DNA of 64,000 nucleotides, taken from NCBI RefSeq assembly GCF_018069705.1, contig NZ_CP072943.1:434001-498000 (forward strand). Reading direction: 5' to 3'. The notes under the pieces were generated by a model. It was given only the letters and a program-made list of their open reading frames with translations. It ran no database searches and was not told where the DNA came from. Positions 43,460-51,407 of the stretch are shown piece by piece. Source of the DNA: Aminithiophilus ramosus. Lineage in GTDB: Bacteria; Synergistota; Synergistia; Synergistales; Aminithiophilaceae. Each line of letters begins with the position of its first letter. Positions within the stretch are counted from its first letter, which is position 1. Both the position numbers and the translations under genes were made by a program.

Positions 43460-44752
43460 TCAGGCGTTTTCCTCCGAGGGGGCCGCGAGGGAGGCCGTCG
43501 CCGCCCTCAGTGCGGGCAGGCCCCGCCAGAAGAGGAGGCAGGCGACGACGCAGACGAGTCCGCCGTAGAGGAAGGTTCTCCCCGTCCCCATGCCGTCGGC
43601 GGCGAGACCCGTGGCGAAGCTGCCCAGGGGGGCCATGCCGCTGAGGATCATGACGTAGAGGCCCATGACGCGGTTGCGCTTGTCGTCGTCGACGAGGGAC
43701 TGGATGAGGGTGTTGGCCGTGATGTAGGAGAGGTTCATGCCCAGGCCGACGAAGATCATGAGGCCGAAGGAGAGGGGGAAACGGTGCGTCATGGAGAAGA
43801 GGGCCAGAGCGACGCCGAAGAGTCCCGATCCGACGGTGACGGCCTTGTCGAGTCCCCTGACGGAGGCCCGACCGGCGAGGGTGACGGCGCTGACGAGGGA
43901 GCCCAGCCCCGTGGCGGTCATGAGGAATCCCAGTGTCTGGGCTCCGCCGGCGAGGTTTTCCTCGGCGAAGGCCGGAAGAAGGGCCAGATAGGGAAGGCCG
44001 AAGAAGCTCAGGGCCGTGACGAGGAGGAGGAGGTTGCGCAGGGGGACGAAGGACCAAGCGTAGGCCAACCCCTCTTGTAGCTCGGTCAGGGCCGACTGCC
44101 GCTCGCCGCTCTCTTTGACGGTCCGTCCCAGCTTCATCAGGGCCAGGGCGACGAGGGTGGCCAGGTAGCAGAAGCCGTTGACGGTGAAGCAGAGCCCCTC
44201 TCCGATGGCGACGATGACGAGGCCGCCCAGAGAGGGTCCGATGAGGCGGGCCCCGTTGAAGAGGACCGAGTTGAGGGCGATGGCGCCAGGCAGGTTCTCC
44301 CTCTCTTCGACGAGGCGGACGACGAAGGACTGTCGGGCAGGGAGTTCGAAGCCGTTGACGATGCCGAGGAAGACGGCGACGGCCAGGACGTGGCCGAAAC
44401 GGACCATCCCCGTAAGGGTCAGGAAGGCCAGGAGAAAGGCCTGGGCCATGCTCAGGACCTGACAGACGAAGATGGTCCTGCGCAGATCCCACCGGTCGAG
44501 CCAGACTCCGGCCAGAGGGCTCAGGAGAAAGGTGGGCATCTGACCGGCGAATTCGACCATGCCCAGATAGAGGGGAGAGCCGGTGAGGCGGTAGACGAGC
44601 CAGCCCATGGCGACGCGCTGCATCCAGAAGCCCGTGAGGGAGACGCTCTGGCCTGTGAAGAAGAGGCGGTAGTTGCGCGAGCCCAGAGTTTTGACGATGC
44701 GATGGAACCCCGAAGAGGGCGTGCCCCTCATGTGGGGGAAAAGACGGTTCAT
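43460..44752 (-). CDS. MFS exporter (EntS/TMS-like), paralogue 2
   Basis: A 430-residue MFS transporter, paralogous to the gene at 39128-40426: RNYRLFFTGQSVSLTGFWMQRVAMGWLVYRLTG, LDRWDLRRTIFVCQVLSMAQAF, NSVLFNGARLIGPSLGGL and LIQSLVDDDKRNRVMGLYVM have direct counterparts there. ATG 44752. The two exporters bracket the ATP-grasp/GNAT genes on one strand, which suggests duplication together with or around that unit. Confidence 0.9.
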   Translation of the reverse strand: MNRLFPHMRGTPSSGFHRIVKTLGSRNYRLFFTGQSVSLTGFWMQRVAMGWLVYRLTGSPLYLGMVEFAGQMPTFLLSPLAGVWLDRWDLRRTIFVCQVLSMAQAFLLAFLTLTGMVRFGHVLAVAVFLGIVNGFELPARQSFVVRLVEERENLPGAIALNSVLFNGARLIGPSLGGLVIVAIGEGLCFTVNGFCYLATLVALALMKLGRTVKESGERQSALTELQEGLAYAWSFVPLRNLLLLVTALSFFGLPYLALLPAFAEENLAGGAQTLGFLMTATGLGSLVSAVTLAGRASVRGLDKAVTVGSGLFGVALALFSMTHRFPLSFGLMIFVGLGMNLSYITANTLIQSLVDDDKRNRVMGLYVMILSGMAPLGSFATGLAADGMGTGRTFLYGGLVCVVACLLFWRGLPALRAATASLAAPSEENA

Positions 44753-44811
44753 ATCCGTGGCCTCCTGGAAAATCTCGAATGTTTCCTGCCGATAGGGGCG
44801 TCGTCGGAGAT

Positions 44812-45777
44812 CTATCGGGAAAGATCGGAAGTCGACGGAGCCCTCTCCCGGAAGAGGTGACAGGCCACCTTCCTTCCCCCGGCAAGGGCCGTGAGGGGCG
44901 GAGAGGAGGCGCAGAGGGCAAGGCTCGATGGGCAGCGGTGAAGGAAGGGACAGCCGCCGGGAGGCGCCGTTCCCAGCGAGGGAGGCGGTCCCGTCAGGGC
45001 CTTGCCCAGCCGGGGAAGGGCTGCGACCAGGGCCTTCGTGTAGGGATGGAGGGGCTCTCGGAGGAGGGCTTCCGTCGGGCCTTCCTCGACGGCCCGTCCT
45101 CTGAGGAGGACGAGGGCCCGCTCCGTCACGGCCCGGGCCAGGACGAGGTCGTGGGTGACGAAGAGGAGCCCCTTGCCCCGGGAGGACCTCTCGGCGATCC
45201 TCGCGACGAGGAGGCGTCGGGTGCCGCTGTCCTGCATGCTCGTCGGTTCGTCGGCCAGAAGGAGATCGGGGTCGGCGATCAGGGCCCGGGCGAAGGAGAC
45301 GCGCTGTCGCTGGCCTCCGGAGAGGCTCGTTCCGGCCCGGACGTCCCAGAGAGATTCTTCGAGGAGGCAGAGCTTGAGCAGATGCCGGGCCCTTTCGCGG
45401 GCCGCCTCGCGCGGAAGGGGAGAAGGGCCCAGCCGGAGGGGTTCGGCGACGGCGTCGATGACGGTGAGAGTGGGAGGGAGGGCGCCGAAGGGATCCTGAG
45501 GGATGTAGCCGCAGCGTCTCCGGGCCGCCGTCGCCCGCTCCCCTCCGGCGGCGGGGTCGACGCCGAAGAGGCGAAGACGCCCTTCCGTCGGTCGGGTCAG
45601 GCCGAGGAGGAGGCGGAGGAGCGTCGTCTTGCCGCTTCCCGATTCGCCGACGAGGGCCAGGGACTGGCCTTCTCCGAAAGAAACGGTCAGAGGGTGGAGG
45701 GCGCGGAAGGGAGTCCTTCCCCTCCTGCCTCCGAAGGTGTGCCCCACGTCGACGAGGGAGACGATTTCAGGATTCAT
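44812..45777 (-). CDS. peptide/nickel ABC transporter ATP-binding protein (OppF-like)
   Basis: A 321-residue ATPase: Walker A GESGSGKTTLLRLLLG near residues 43-58, Q-loop GYIPQDPFG, signature LSGGQRQRVSFARAL, Walker [10 protein letters not shown] with MQD in place of the usual ALD, and H-loop VTHDL. The C-terminus has the oligopeptide-type cysteine motif (CPFLHRCPSSLALC). Last gene of the five-gene operon; overlaps the OppD-like gene by 11 bases. Confidence 0.92.
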   Translation of the reverse strand: MNPEIVSLVDVGHTFGGRRGRTPFRALHPLTVSFGEGQSLALVGESGSGKTTLLRLLLGLTRPTEGRLRLFGVDPAAGGERATAARRRCGYIPQDPFGALPPTLTVIDAVAEPLRLGPSPLPREAARERARHLLKLCLLEESLWDVRAGTSLSGGQRQRVSFARALIADPDLLLADEPTSMQDSGTRRLLVARIAERSSRGKGLLFVTHDLVLARAVTERALVLLRGRAVEEGPTEALLREPLHPYTKALVAALPRLGKALTGPPPSLGTAPPGGCPFLHRCPSSLALCASSPPLTALAGGRKVACHLFRERAPSTSDLSR

Positions 45778-46549
45778 GGGCTTCCAGCTCCTTCAGGGCC
45801 TCCAGAAGGTCGATGGTGTGACGGTGGCGGGGTGCGGCGAGAACGTGGCCCGTCGGGCCCTCTTCGACGACGCGGCCCGCCTGGAGGACGACGAGCTCGT
45901 CGGCCACGGACGAAGCCAGGGCCAGGTCGTGGGTGACGAGGACGAGACCCAGACCGCGGCTTCGCGTCAGCTCTCCGAGGAGGGTGATGATCTCGGCCTG
46001 GGTGATCACGTCGAGGGCCGTCGTCGGTTCGTCGGCCAGAAGATAGGGGGCGTCGCAGGCGAGAGCCATGGCGATGGCGGCCCTCTGCTTCTGGCCTCCC
46101 GAAAGCTCGTGAGGGTAGCGGCCGGTCCAGGACCGGGGCAGGCCCGTCTCTTCGAGGAGCGTTCCGGCCCGTTTCAGGGCGTCAGATCGGCGAAGGCCCC
46201 GGTGAATCTCGAGGACTTCGCCGATCTGACGCCCCAGGGTGAGGACGGGCGTGAAGGCGTTCATGGCCCCCTGCAGGACGAGGGAGACCGTCGTCCACCG
46301 GTAGGAGGAGGCCTTCTCCCTTTCGCCGAGGGCCGTCACGTCGCGGCCGTCGACGGTGATTTTCCCCGCGAGGGAGGCCCCGGGAGGAAGGATTCCCATG
46401 AGGGCCGCGACGAGGCTGCTTTTGCCGCTGCCCGATTCGCCGACGACGGCCGTCGTCGAGGCGGGTCGGAAGACGACGTCGATGCCGTCCAGGGCCGGAA
46501 TGTCGCGCGATCCCCCGTAGGTCAGCCGGAGCCCTTCGACGACGATCAT
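45767..46549 (-). CDS. peptide/nickel ABC transporter ATP-binding protein (OppD-like)
   Basis: A 260-residue ATPase with Walker A GESGSGKSSLVAALMG, signature ELSGGQKQRAAIAMALA, Walker [14 protein letters not shown] and H-loop VTHDLALA. It is shorter than a typical OppD and lacks the C-terminal cysteine-rich oligopeptide extension, ending soon after the ABC domain. ATG 46549 overlaps the upstream permease by ATGA. Confidence 0.92.
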   Translation of the reverse strand: MIVVEGLRLTYGGSRDIPALDGIDVVFRPASTTAVVGESGSGKSSLVAALMGILPPGASLAGKITVDGRDVTALGEREKASSYRWTTVSLVLQGAMNAFTPVLTLGRQIGEVLEIHRGLRRSDALKRAGTLLEETGLPRSWTGRYPHELSGGQKQRAAIAMALACDAPYLLADEPTTALDVITQAEIITLLGELTRSRGLGLVLVTHDLALASSVADELVVLQAGRVVEEGPTGHVLAAPRHRHTIDLLEALKELEAHES

Positions 46550-47730
46550 GATCTCTCGCGGAGGCGGGGATCGGCCTTCTCCTCCAGAAAGCGCCCCAGA
46601 TCGAGAAAGGAGAGGCAGACGACGACGATGCCCAGGCCAGGCGGGACGATGATCCACCAGGCTCCGGCCGTGAAGGCTCCGAAGCCGTGGGCCTCGTGGA
46701 GCATCCGCCCCCAGGAGAGGAGGTTGGGGTCCGAGAGGCCCAGGAAGGCCAGACCCGCCTCGGAGAGGATCGCCCCTGGGACGCCGAGAGTCACCGTCGC
46801 CAGAAGGACGGGCAGGGCCTCGGGAAGGAGGTGACGGCCCAGGATGTAGGCGGTGGGAGCTCCCAGGGCGCGGAGGTTTTCGACGAAGGGCGCCTCGCGC
46901 AGAGAGAGGGTGAGGGCCCGCACGGTTCGGGCCGTTCCCATCCAGGAGAAAAGGCTCAGGATGACAACGAGCTGCCAGAGGCCCCGCCCCCAGAGGCCGG
47001 CCAGAACCATGAGGATGGGCAGCACGGGCAGGGCCAGGAGAAGGTCGGCCAGCCGCATGAGAAGGCCGTCGACGATCCCTCCCAGATAGCCGCTCAGAAG
47101 GCCCGCCGTCGTCCCTGCCAGAGTGGCCAGGAACGTCGCCGACAGGCCGATGAGAAGCGAGATGTTGATCCCGGCCAGAAAGAGGCGGAAGACGTCTCGT
47201 CCCCTCTGGTCCGTCCCGAGGAGGCCCCAGCGTCCGCCGGGAAAGGCGGCGGCGACGTCGAGAGAGAGGGGCCGGTCTCCCTCGTAGCGGAGCGCGTAGG
47301 CGCCGGGTCCGGGAAGAAGTCTCTCCATGGCGGACTGAAAGGGCGTCAGTCCCAGGCCGAGGCGGAAGGCCATGTCGCGGCCGTCGAGGGAGACGGTCCC
47401 CCCGGGGCCTTTCAGCTCGGCCAGGAGGAGCGTCTGTCCCGCTCCCTCCCAGAGAAGGCGTCCCCGGCCTCCCTCGGGAAGGCTCCAGGAGACATGAAGG
47501 GAAAATCCCGCCGGCGGGCCCCATTGCCAGTCGAGGGCGACCTGTCGGTCGTGGCCGTCCAACCGGAGGCGGACCGTGGGCGGCGAGGTCCGATCGAGCC
47601 AGAGCGGGCGGGAGAAGGGCGGGGCGACGCTTTCTTCGGCCGGACCCGTCAGGGTCGGGCCCGATAGGCCGGCCAGGGCGAGAAGGAGGAGGACCCAGGG
47701 GCTCCAGCGGCGCAGGAGGCTCATCGTCAT
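46546..47730 (-). CDS. peptide/nickel ABC permease (OppC-like) with large external insert
   Basis: A 394-residue inner-membrane permease. TM1 (about residues 9-28) is followed by about 135 residues predicted outside the membrane, rich in W, G and beta-prone segments (LDGHDRQVALDWQWGPPAGF). The normal OppC region then starts with GLLGTDQRGRDVFRLFLAGINISL and contains the permease EAA loop around ENLRALGAPTAYILGRHLLPEALPVLLA and GLAFLGLSDPNLLSWGRML. Typical OppC proteins have about 300 residues, so the insert is extra. Confidence 0.9.
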   Translation of the reverse strand: MTMSLLRRWSPWVLLLLALAGLSGPTLTGPAEESVAPPFSRPLWLDRTSPPTVRLRLDGHDRQVALDWQWGPPAGFSLHVSWSLPEGGRGRLLWEGAGQTLLLAELKGPGGTVSLDGRDMAFRLGLGLTPFQSAMERLLPGPGAYALRYEGDRPLSLDVAAAFPGGRWGLLGTDQRGRDVFRLFLAGINISLLIGLSATFLATLAGTTAGLLSGYLGGIVDGLLMRLADLLLALPVLPILMVLAGLWGRGLWQLVVILSLFSWMGTARTVRALTLSLREAPFVENLRALGAPTAYILGRHLLPEALPVLLATVTLGVPGAILSEAGLAFLGLSDPNLLSWGRMLHEAHGFGAFTAGAWWIIVPPGLGIVVVCLSFLDLGRFLEEKADPRLRERS

Positions 47731-48692
47731 GCTCTTCTTTCGAAGCGGATCCGGGGATCGGCCAGGCCGTAGGCCAAGTCGGCCAGGAGATTGCTCGCCA
47801 CCGTCACGAGGGCCAGAAGGTAGAAGGCCCCTCCGGCGGCGGGGTAGTCCCGGCCCTGGATCGATTCGAGGAGGAACCGTCCGACTCCGTGGAGGGAAAA
47901 GACCGTTTCGGTGATGACCGCTCCCGAGAGAAGGCCCGGCAGGGAGAGGAGAAGGAGCGTCAGCAGCGGCGGCAGGGCCGTCCTCAGGCCGTGGCGGAGG
48001 ACGATGACCGACGGGGGCAGCCCCTTGGCTCGGGCCAGGAAGATCGGTTCCGACGCGAGGATCTTGACGAGGAGGTTGCGGATGTAGAGGGCCCAGGAGC
48101 CGAAGCTGAGGAGGACGAGGGAGAGAACGGGCAGGGTCAGGTGGCGGATGGCGTCGACGAAAAAGGCCGTCCCCTGGGGGGCCGGTACGGAGAAAGAACC
48201 TCTCAGGGGAAAGACAGGCCAGATGACGGCGAAGAGGAGGAGCAGGACGAGCTGGAGGAAAAAAGAGGGAAAGGAGAAGGAAAGGGCGCCGAACCCGAGG
48301 ACGGCCCGTTCCGTCAGGCCGCCCCGCCTGAGGGCGGCGGTTGCGCCGAGGGCCGTTCCCAGAAGGGCCGAGAGGAAGAGGGCGCTTCCCGAAAGGGCCA
48401 GGGTGTGGGGGAGGCGCTGACGGAGCTCGTCCCAGACGGGCCGTCCCGAGATGAAGGAGAGGCCGAAGTCGAAGGAGGCCGTCTGCCGGAGGTAGAGAAA
48501 AAACTGCTCCGCCATGGGGCGGTCGAGACCGTAGGCCTGACGCAGCGCCTCTTTCGCCTCGGGCGAAAAGCGGGGGTCGATGAGGCTCGACAGGGGGTCG
48601 CCGGGCATGAGGCGGAAGAAGACGAAGTTGAGCGTCAGGACGAGAAAGACGACGGCCAGAGCTCCCAGAATTCGGCGGATCCAGTAGGTCAT
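47727..48692 (-). CDS. peptide/nickel ABC permease (OppB-like)
   Basis: A 321-residue permease with six membrane segments: RRILGALAVVFLVLTLNFVFFRLMPGDPL at the start, YGLDRPMAEQFFLYLRQ, LPHTLALSGSALFLSALLGTALG, the EAA loop ARAKGLPPSVIVLRHGLRTALPPLLT and TETVFSLHGVGRFLLESIQGRDYPA. ATG 48692 overlaps the binding-protein gene by ATGA. Confidence 0.93.
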   Translation of the reverse strand: MTYWIRRILGALAVVFLVLTLNFVFFRLMPGDPLSSLIDPRFSPEAKEALRQAYGLDRPMAEQFFLYLRQTASFDFGLSFISGRPVWDELRQRLPHTLALSGSALFLSALLGTALGATAALRRGGLTERAVLGFGALSFSFPSFFLQLVLLLLFAVIWPVFPLRGSFSVPAPQGTAFFVDAIRHLTLPVLSLVLLSFGSWALYIRNLLVKILASEPIFLARAKGLPPSVIVLRHGLRTALPPLLTLLLLSLPGLLSGAVITETVFSLHGVGRFLLESIQGRDYPAAGGAFYLLALVTVASNLLADLAYGLADPRIRFERRA

Positions 48693-50338
48693 GGTTGCCC
48701 TTTCAGCCTTCGGTAGCCGTCGAAACGGCTGAGGCGGACGTACTGGCCGGGCCGGTATTCGCGGAAGACGAAAGGTCCCGATCCGATGAGGCCCGTCAGG
48801 TCTCCGTGCGACTCCGTCGTCGGCTGCCAGGTTCGCCAGGCCTCGACGTCGCCGACGATATGGGCGGGGAAGACGGGCAGCCCGCCGATGTTGTGGAGAT
48901 GCCAGAAGCTGACGCCGTCCATGGTGACGACGACGGTCCTTTCGTCGGCGACGGAGACGTCGGCCACGTCTTTGACGTTGTCGAAAAAGCGGGGGACGGC
49001 CAGGGCCTTGAGGTGGCCCAGGGTGAAGGCCACGTCGGAGGCCGTCAGGGGACGTCCGTCGTGCCAGACGAGGTCGGGGCCGAGGCGGAAGGTGAGGCGC
49101 GTCGCCGCCTTTCCGCCGACGTCGATGACGGAGACGTCCCAGCTCTCGGCCAGTCCCGGCCGATCGGAGAGGTCGTAGGGGTCGATGGAGAGGAGCGACT
49201 CGTAGATGAGACCCAGAACGGTCCAATCGGTGGCCGTCGCCGTCGCCAGGGGGTTGAGATTTCTCGGCTCGTCCGTGAGGGTCCAGCGGAAGGGCGCCAG
49301 CTCTCCCGAGGCGGGGGCGATGTTGAGAAGGCTCCAGAGGTTGTCGGGCGTCGCCCTGTCGGAGGCGATGAATCCCGTCCACTCCTTCCTGTGGGCCGTC
49401 ACGGCGTAGCGGGAGTAGAGGGGGATCGCGGGCAGCAGGCGGGCCAGCTCCCTCTGGACCTCGGAGGCGAAACGGCGGGCTGAGGCCTCGTCGGGAGCCT
49501 GGCGCAGGCCTTCGAGGAGGACGTCGAGGTCCGCGTCGTGAAGTCCGGCCATGTTGTAGCCGTCCTTCACGTCCATGGAGGAGTGGAAGAAGGCGTAGAG
49601 GCTGTCGGGATCGCGCGTCAGGGACCAGGCCAGGAGGAAGAGATCGAAATCGTGACGGTTGAGGCGCTCGACGAGGACGGAGAAGTCGAGATTTTCGACG
49701 GTGACAGTCAGTCCCAGGGAGTTCAGGGCCCGGGCCAGTCTCTGGGCCAGATCGGCCGTCGTCGGCGAGACCTGGGCCAGGGGGGAGAGAAGGCGCGCAG
49801 GGGGCAGACTCTTTCCGTCGGGGGTGACGAGGGACCCCGAGCCGTCCCAGCTCCATCCGGCCTCGCTCAGGAGGGATCGGGCCCGCTCCGGGTCATGGGG
49901 CCATCGCGTGACGTCGGGCTCGAAATAGGGCGAGACGGGAGGGAGAAAGGTCTCGAGGGCCGCGGAATAGCCGCCGAAGAGGTCGCGGACGATCTCGTCG
50001 CGGGGGATGACGGAGGCGATGGCCTGACGGAGGGCCAGGTCGTCCCAGGGGTGGCGGCGAAGGTTGAAGCCCATCTCCATCATGTGGAAGGCCTGAGTCA
50101 GGGAGAGTTCGATGTCGTCGCGCCGCGAGAGTCGCTCGATGTCGACGGGCCGGGCCAGGTCGGCCAGGAGGTGCGTCTCGCCCCGTTCCAGGGCCAGAAG
50201 CTGGGAATCGGCGTCGCGGACGAGGACGAAGTAGAGCTCGTCGATCTTGGGACCTCGCAGATCGGCGACGTCGACGGCACCCGGGGCGGGCAGGGCCAGG
50301 AACAGGGAAAAGAGGAGGACGAGGACCGTTGTTTTCAT
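48689..50338 (-). CDS. family 5 substrate-binding protein, apparently circularly permuted
   Basis: A 549-residue exported peptide/nickel-type binding protein; signal peptide about residues 1-21. The domain order is reversed. Residues ~28-345 match what is normally the middle and end of the fold: GPKIDELYFVLVRDADSQLLALERGE, LRQAIASVIPRDEIV, DPERARSLLSEAGW, DFDLFLLAWSLTRDPDSLYAFF. Residues ~350-549 match what is normally the mature N-terminus: TLTDEPRNLNPL, GLIYESLLSIDPYDLSDRPGLAESW, TFRLGPDLVWHDGRPLTASDVAFTL and, at the very end, GSGPFVFREYRPGQYVRLSRFDGYRR. The normal chain would run from that end straight into GPKIDE. The frame is continuous, and the gene overlaps oppB, so it looks functional. 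Confidence 0.85.
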   Translation of the reverse strand: MKTTVLVLLFSLFLALPAPGAVDVADLRGPKIDELYFVLVRDADSQLLALERGETHLLADLARPVDIERLSRRDDIELSLTQAFHMMEMGFNLRRHPWDDLALRQAIASVIPRDEIVRDLFGGYSAALETFLPPVSPYFEPDVTRWPHDPERARSLLSEAGWSWDGSGSLVTPDGKSLPPARLLSPLAQVSPTTADLAQRLARALNSLGLTVTVENLDFSVLVERLNRHDFDLFLLAWSLTRDPDSLYAFFHSSMDVKDGYNMAGLHDADLDVLLEGLRQAPDEASARRFASEVQRELARLLPAIPLYSRYAVTAHRKEWTGFIASDRATPDNLWSLLNIAPASGELAPFRWTLTDEPRNLNPLATATATDWTVLGLIYESLLSIDPYDLSDRPGLAESWDVSVIDVGGKAATRLTFRLGPDLVWHDGRPLTASDVAFTLGHLKALAVPRFFDNVKDVADVSVADERTVVVTMDGVSFWHLHNIGGLPVFPAHIVGDVEAWRTWQPTTESHGDLTGLIGSGPFVFREYRPGQYVRLSRFDGYRRLKGQP

Positions 50339-50378
50339 TGCAGTTCCCTCCTTGGCAGGCCGAAAGGGCGTCTCGATG

Positions 50379-50861
50379 TCACGGGCGGGGCCCGGAGCGC
50401 TTGTTCAGCAGGGCGGGAAGGGCCGTCGTCGCCGTCGGGCTCAGGAAGAGGGAGACGAGCCAGGTGACGACGAGGGCCACGCCGACGCGGGTCGCCAGGA
50501 GCAGGCGCCCGTCGGCGCCGACGACGACGAAGACGAGGGTGTCCTCGATGATGGCGTGGCAGCCCACGAGGAAGAGGACGAGGAGAAAGAGATCCCGTTT
50601 CGTCAGGCCGTCCTCGCGGGCGCTGTCGAAGATGACGCCCGCCCCGTAGGAGAGGCCGAAGATGAGTCCCACGAGGAGGGGGAAGGCCGACTTGGCCGAC
50701 ATGCCGAAAAGGCGGGTGAGGGGACGGAGGAGCCGGGCCAGGCCGTCGAGGAGATTCAGATCCCGGGCGAGCTGGAGGAGGACCATGAGGGGGATGACGA
50801 CGCGGGCGATGAGCCAGGCCTGGGAGAGCCCCCCCGCGAAGGCGTCGAGGAGAAGGTCCAT
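50379..50861 (-). CDS. nucleoside-recognition (Gate) domain membrane protein B
   Basis: A 160-residue membrane protein with about four helices: VVIPLMVLLQLARDLNLLDGLARLLRPLTRLFGMS, FPLLVGLIFGLSYGAGVIFDSARE and CHAIIEDTLVFVVVGAD. The pattern (LSYGAGVI, HAIIEDT) fits the nucleoside-recognition/Gate family found in SpmA/SpmB, YjiH and FeoB-like proteins. It shares one base with the stop of its partner (TGATG). Transported substrate unknown. Confidence 0.78.
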   Translation of the reverse strand: MDLLLDAFAGGLSQAWLIARVVIPLMVLLQLARDLNLLDGLARLLRPLTRLFGMSAKSAFPLLVGLIFGLSYGAGVIFDSAREDGLTKRDLFLLVLFLVGCHAIIEDTLVFVVVGADGRLLLATRVGVALVVTWLVSLFLSPTATTALPALLNKRSGPRP

Positions 50862-51289
50862 CAGGCGACCGCCAGGGTGAGGTGGGCCGCCATCCCCGTG
50901 AGGACCGCCAGGCCCAGGCGGAAGGCGACGACGAGGGGCACGCTCAGGCCCAGACGATGGGCCAGGGCCGACTCGACGGGCAGGGAGTGGGAGAAGGAGA
51001 GCATGAGAGCCAGAACCGTGACCTGGACGGAGTCGAAGGACATGGCTCCCAGGGCGCCGATGGCGGCGTAGAGGCTCAGGACGTTGCCGATGACGAGAAC
51101 CAGCGAGGCCTCGCCGGGAAGGCCGAAGAGGCCCATGAGAGGCTCGAAAAGGCGGGAGAGCCATCCCAGAAGGGGAGTGGCCTCGAGAAGGCGGACGACG
51201 AAATAGACGGGCAGGGTGATCCTCAGAAGGGTCCAGGTCGTGTCCAGTCCCTTCCTGAAGCCCGTCGAGAGGGTGCGGCGCAGATCCAT
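50861..51289 (-). CDS. nucleoside-recognition (Gate) domain membrane protein A
   Basis: A 142-residue membrane protein, first gene of a pair. Landmarks: TTWTLLRITLPVYFVVRLLEATPLLGWLSRLFEPLMGLFGLPGEASLVLVIGNVLSLYAAIGALGAM. Split SpmA/SpmB-like pairs usually work together. Divergent from sfsA. Confidence 0.76.
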   Translation of the reverse strand: MDLRRTLSTGFRKGLDTTWTLLRITLPVYFVVRLLEATPLLGWLSRLFEPLMGLFGLPGEASLVLVIGNVLSLYAAIGALGAMSFDSVQVTVLALMLSFSHSLPVESALAHRLGLSVPLVVAFRLGLAVLTGMAAHLTLAVA

Positions 51290-51353
51290 GACGATGCCTC
51301 CGTTTCTGTTTGCGATCTTTCGGGCTATCCTATCAGCTTTTACCCCCCCGGAC

Positions 51354-51359
51354 TATAAT
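51354..51359 (+). promoter_or_regulatory. -10 element upstream of sfsA
   Basis: Perfect TATAAT 49 bases before the chosen ATG; no good -35 box at the expected place. Confidence 0.4.
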
Positions 51360-51407
51360 GTGGAAAAACTTCACGGAAGCTCCACGAAAAAGGAAGGGAT
51401 GTCGTCC

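Noticed and set aside
47727..49856. 709-codon version of the OppB-like gene
   Set aside because: The first 388 codons lie in another frame of the binding-protein gene. ATG 48692 gives a normal OppB.
51216..51407. N-terminal extension of SfsA
   Set aside because: The frame is open, but it crosses the promoter region and the SfsA domain starts after 51408, which has a proper ribosome site.
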